From: JBNKWA01 sp050299555
GTDB taxonomy: Bacteria; Pseudomonadota; Alphaproteobacteria; Rhodobacterales; Rhodobacteraceae
NCBI GenBank assembly: GCA_050299555.1
Contig: JBNKWA010000024.1
Span: 1-55,758 of the forward strand
Direction of reading: 5' to 3'
Length of the DNA: 55,758 bases
The translations under genes were made by a program, and so were the position numbers. How positions within the stretch are numbered: position 1 is the stretch's first letter; the number at the start of each line of letters is the position of its first letter. Shown piece by piece: positions 53,051 through 55,758 of the stretch. Below the pieces are notes generated by a model. That model searched no databases. It was not told the origin of the DNA and worked only from the letters and a program-made list of their open reading frames with translations.

Positions 53051-54319
53051 CTATGAAAGGGCCGCCTTGTCCGCGTCGAGGCGGACCAGGGCGTGCCGTT
53101 TCCTGCCAGCTGAAAGCTTCACCGCCCGGGCGACTTCCTGGGCGGTCACCATGCGGCCGGGATCGGTCACCGGGTCGTCGTTCAGCCGCGCCCCGCCGCC
53201 GTCGATCAGCCGCTTGGCCTCCTTGCCCGAGGCGGCGAGCCCGGCCCGGACGAAGAGCTGGACCACCGGGATCGGGCCTGCGTCGAAGTCGGCCGAGCTG
53301 AGTGCCACCGTCGGCAGCTCGTCGCCGATGCCACCCTTCTCGAACACCTCGCGCGCGGTCGCGGCAGCCGCCTCGGCCGCCGGCCGGCCGTGGCAGAGGG
53401 CGGTGACCTCGTTGGCGAGCACGATCTTCGCCTCGTTGATCTCGGCGCCCTGAAGCGCCCCCAGCCGGTCGCATTCGCTCACCGGCAGCTCGGTGAAGAG
53501 CTTCAGGAACCGGCCCACATCGGCATCGAGCGTGTTGCGCCAGAACTGCCAGAACTCGTAGGGGCTGAGCCGCTCCTCGTTCAGCCAGACGGCGCCGGCG
53601 GCGGTCTTGCCCATCTTGGATCCGTCTGCCCTGGTCAGGAGCGGCGTGGTGACACCGAAGACCTCGGCGCCATCGACCCGGCGGGTCAGATCGACGCCAT
53701 TGACGATGTTTCCCCACTGGTCCGAGCCGCCCATCTGCATCCGGCAGCCATGGCGGCGCGACAGTTCCAGAAAGTCGTAGGACTGCAGCAACATGTAGTT
53801 GAATTCGAGGAAGGTCAGCGGCTGCTCGCGCTCGAGCCTGAGCCGCACCGAGTCGAAGGTCAGCATCCGGTTGATGGTGAAGTGCCGGCCATAGTCGCGC
53901 AGGAACGCGATGTAGTTGAGCTGGTCGAGCCAGTCGGCGTTGTTGGCCATGATGGCCCGCCCGTCGGCGAAGTCGAGGTATTTGTCGAACACCCGCCGGA
54001 TGCCGGCGATGTTGCGGTCGATGTCCTGGGGCGTCAGCAGCTGGCGGGCCTCGTCCTTGCCAGAGGGATCGCCGATCTTGGTCGTCCCGCCGCCCATCAG
54101 GACGATCGGCCGGTGGCCGGTCGTTTGCAGCCAGCGCAGCAGCATGATCTGGATCAGCGAGCCGACATGGAGCGAATCGGCGGTGGCGTCGAAGCCGATA
54201 TAGCCCGGGACCGTGCCGTTCATGAGCGCGTCGTCGAGACCCTCCAGATCGGTGCAGTCGGCCAGAAAGCCGCGGCTTTCCAGCACGGTGAGGAAGTCGG
54301 AGCGGGGTCGGAAGGCCAT
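53051..54319 (-). CDS. tyrS: Tyrosyl-tRNA synthetase
   Basis: A 422-residue class I synthetase. HIGH-like motif in DATADSLHVGSL, tyrosine-binding SDQWGNIVNG, KMSKS-like KMGKT, and a C-terminal S4 domain (LFVRAGLAASGKEAKRLIDGGGARLNDD). Start MAFRPRSDFLTVLESRGF at 54319 has a GGGAACCCGCC leader. Divergent from anmK with a 63-bp gap. The downstream end runs into the inverted 69-bp repeat. Confidence 0.95.
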   Translation of the reverse strand: MAFRPRSDFLTVLESRGFLADCTDLEGLDDALMNGTVPGYIGFDATADSLHVGSLIQIMLLRWLQTTGHRPIVLMGGGTTKIGDPSGKDEARQLLTPQDIDRNIAGIRRVFDKYLDFADGRAIMANNADWLDQLNYIAFLRDYGRHFTINRMLTFDSVRLRLEREQPLTFLEFNYMLLQSYDFLELSRRHGCRMQMGGSDQWGNIVNGVDLTRRVDGAEVFGVTTPLLTRADGSKMGKTAAGAVWLNEERLSPYEFWQFWRNTLDADVGRFLKLFTELPVSECDRLGALQGAEINEAKIVLANEVTALCHGRPAAEAAAATAREVFEKGGIGDELPTVALSSADFDAGPIPVVQLFVRAGLAASGKEAKRLIDGGGARLNDDPVTDPGRMVTAQEVARAVKLSAGRKRHALVRLDADKAALS

Positions 54320-54382
54320 GGCGGGTTCCCTCGGTCGCGGTGGGCATGCTCTATAGCCGATGGGCAGGCGAAGGGAAGGGTA

Positions 54383-55477
54383 GTGGCCGAATTCGTCACC
54401 GCGCTGGGGCTGATGTCGGGCACCTCGATGGATGGGGTGGATGCCGCCGTGGTGGAGACCGACGGCGATGCCGTCGCCGGCTTCGGCCGCAGCGGATTTG
54501 TCGCCTACGAGAGGGGTGAGCAGGCGGCGCTTGCGGCGGCGCAGGGGCTGTGGCCGGATGGGGACAGGGCCCGGCTGCAGGCTGCGGGAGAGGTGGTGCT
54601 GGCCCGCCATGCCGAGATCGCGGCGGGTTTTCCCGAGGCGGCGGTGGTCGGCTTTCACGGCCAGACGCTGGCCCATGCGCCGGCCGAGGGGCGCACCCAT
54701 CAGCTCGGCGACGGCGCGGCGCTGGCCCGGGCCCTGGCGCGGCCGGTGGTCTGGGACTTCCGGACCGCCGACGTGGCCAGCGGTGGCGAGGGGGCGCCGC
54801 TGGTGCCGGTCTTCCACTTCGCCTGCGCCCGGCGGATCGGGGTCACCGCGCCGGTCGCCTTCCTCAATATCGGCGGCGTCGCCAACGTGACCTATGTCGA
54901 TCCGACCCGGCCCGACCCGGGCGACGGGGGGGCGCTGCTGGCCTTCGACACCGGCCCGGGCAACGCGCTGATCGACGATTTTGTCCGCATGCGGACGGGG
55001 GCCGGCCGCGACGACGGCGGCGGTCTTGCCGCCGCGGGGCAGGCGGACGCGGCGCTGGTGGCGGAGTTCCTGTGCCATCCCTACTTCGCGAGGCCGGCGC
55101 CGAAATCGCTCGACCGCAACGATTTCGCCGGCTTCCTGCCGCGTCTGGACGGGCTCTCGACCGAGGACGGGGCCGCGACGCTGGCGGCGATCACCGCCGC
55201 CTCGGTGGCCGCCTCGGTCAGCCTGATGCCGGCGACGCCGACGCGCTGGCTGGTCTGCGGCGGCGGCCGGCTGAACGCCGCCCTGATGGCGATGCTGGGC
55301 CGGGCCAGCAATGCCCCGGTCGCGCCGGTGGAGGCGGCCGGCCTCGACGGCGACATGCTGGAGGCGCAGGCCTTCGCCTATCTCGCGGTCCGGGTGATGC
55401 GGGGCCTGCCGACCTCGTATCCGGCGACCACCGGGGCCCGGCTGCCGGTTTCGGGCGGCCGGATCAGCCGGCCGTAA
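54383..55477 (+). CDS. anmK: Anhydro-N-acetylmuramic acid kinase
   Basis: A 364-residue sugar kinase that recycles cell-wall anhydroMurNAc to MurNAc-6-phosphate. Phosphate-binding motif GLMSGTSMDGVDAAVVETDG at residues 9-28 and the catalytic-Asp region DFRTADVASGGEGAPLVP are clear; FLNIGGVANVTYV and AFDTGPGNALIDD follow. It starts with GTG at 54383, with GAAGGGAAGGG upstream. Divergent from tyrS, a frequent arrangement in this order. Confidence 0.93.
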   Translation: MAEFVTALGLMSGTSMDGVDAAVVETDGDAVAGFGRSGFVAYERGEQAALAAAQGLWPDGDRARLQAAGEVVLARHAEIAAGFPEAAVVGFHGQTLAHAPAEGRTHQLGDGAALARALARPVVWDFRTADVASGGEGAPLVPVFHFACARRIGVTAPVAFLNIGGVANVTYVDPTRPDPGDGGALLAFDTGPGNALIDDFVRMRTGAGRDDGGGLAAAGQADAALVAEFLCHPYFARPAPKSLDRNDFAGFLPRLDGLSTEDGAATLAAITAASVAASVSLMPATPTRWLVCGGGRLNAALMAMLGRASNAPVAPVEAAGLDGDMLEAQAFAYLAVRVMRGLPTSYPATTGARLPVSGGRISRP

Positions 55478-55516
55478 GTCGGGGGGAATTGGGGCCCGGA
55501 CAGGCCCTTTTCGGAG

Positions 55517-55585
55517 CGTCCCCATGGGGACGGGGGGTCAAGGTGCTGGAATCGTGCGGAATCGCGTGGGGACGGTGCCGGGGAC
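55517..55585 (+). repeat. 69-bp GGGGACG repeat, copy 4
   Basis: Perfect palindrome at 55517-55532, GTCAAG at +21, third half-site TGGGGACG at +50 (55567-55574), fourth GGGGAC at +63. Starts 40 bases after the anmK stop. Followed by a GC-rich spacer with GGGCGCGGCCCCG. Confidence 0.85.
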
Positions 55586-55627
55586 ACCGGCTGGCGGGGG
55601 GCGCGGCCCCGGAGAGGCGGTTGAAAG

Positions 55628-55696
55628 CGTCCCCATGGGGACGGGGGGTCAAGGCGTTGAAATCGCGGGAAATCCCGTGGGGACGGTTCGGGGGAC
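55628..55696 (+). repeat. 69-bp GGGGACG repeat, copy 5
   Basis: Perfect palindrome at 55628-55643, GTCAAGGCGTTGAAATC middle with internal GCGGGAAATCCCG inverted repeat, third half-site at +50 (55678-55685), fourth at +62. Starts 111 bp after copy 4. Its spacer also has GGGCGCGGCCCCG. Confidence 0.85.
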
Positions 55697-55748
55697 GCCG
55701 GGCCGGCGGCGGGCGCGGCCCCGATCGCTGCCGGAGCGTTGCCGGGAG

Positions 55749-55758
55749 CGTCCCCACG
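55749..55758 (+). repeat. 69-bp GGGGACG repeat, copy 6 (cut by window end)
   Basis: CGTCCCCACG, the first ten bases of a further unit, 121 bp after copy 5. The array continues beyond the window. Confidence 0.7.

Overview
The window is GC-rich, densely coded chromosomal DNA from an alphaproteobacterium, most likely order Rhodobacterales (Rhodobacter/Paracoccus-like). Supporting signs are a SciP (DUF1153)-CtrA pair, an FnrL-type half-palindrome upstream of a universal stress gene, a GluQRS-TrmFO neighbourhood, an ATP-independent sugar-uptake style typical of the group (CUT2 ABC systems with a LacI regulator), a complete valine-degradation cluster and an arginase/ornithine cyclodeaminase pair under an Lrp-type regulator. 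No tRNA, rRNA, CRISPR array, transposase or phage gene was seen.

Layout. 1-1.2 kb: small membrane protein and lipoprotein. 1.35-1.7 kb: three copies of a 69-bp repeat. 1.76-14.8 kb: sugar locus with three CUT2-type ABC transporters, an NAD-dependent epimerase/dehydratase and one LacI-family repressor; two promoters in it carry the same palindrome between -35 and -10. 15-18.4 kb: M20 peptidase, UspA, MnmA. 18.5-19.7 kb: sciP and ctrA. 19.8-24.5 kb: ligA, recG and an unlisted 40-residue membrane ORF with its own promoter region and terminator. 24.5-29.2 kb: Fe-S scaffold protein, hisI, gluQRS, a gutted methyltransferase, trmFO, a ProC-like reductase and DoxX. 29.2-30 kb: 800 bp without a recognisable gene but with a large operator-like palindrome. 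30-36 kb: gyrA and two tandem TadG/vWA paralogues. 36-38.8 kb: arginine-to-proline catabolism (arginase, ornithine cyclodeaminase, DUF3144 protein) with divergent Lrp/AsnC regulator. 38.8-43.5 kb: ssb, lytic transglycosylase, uvrA, and a 41-residue ORF. 44-50.3 kb: valine degradation (mmsB, 3-hydroxyisobutyryl-CoA hydrolase, isobutyryl-CoA dehydrogenase, mmsA) with a divergent LysR regulator. 50.4-52.7 kb: CBS protein, coaD and two overlapping cyclophilins. 53-55.5 kb: divergent tyrS and anmK. 55.5 kb to the end: more copies of the 69-bp repeat, running off the edge.

The most unusual signal is the 69-bp repeat family. Each good copy starts with the 16-bp palindrome CGTCCCCATGGGGACG, has a third TGGGGACG half-site exactly 50 bp from the unit start and a fourth at 61-62 bp, and copies are spaced 111-163 bp apart in short arrays at both ends of the window, with a diverged AT-rich inverted copy next to tyrS. 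The second theme is a set of near-consensus CtrA boxes (TTAA-N7-TTAA with one mismatch) in front of ctrA, the 40-residue ORF and a TadG paralogue, plus an orphan one downstream of gyrA.
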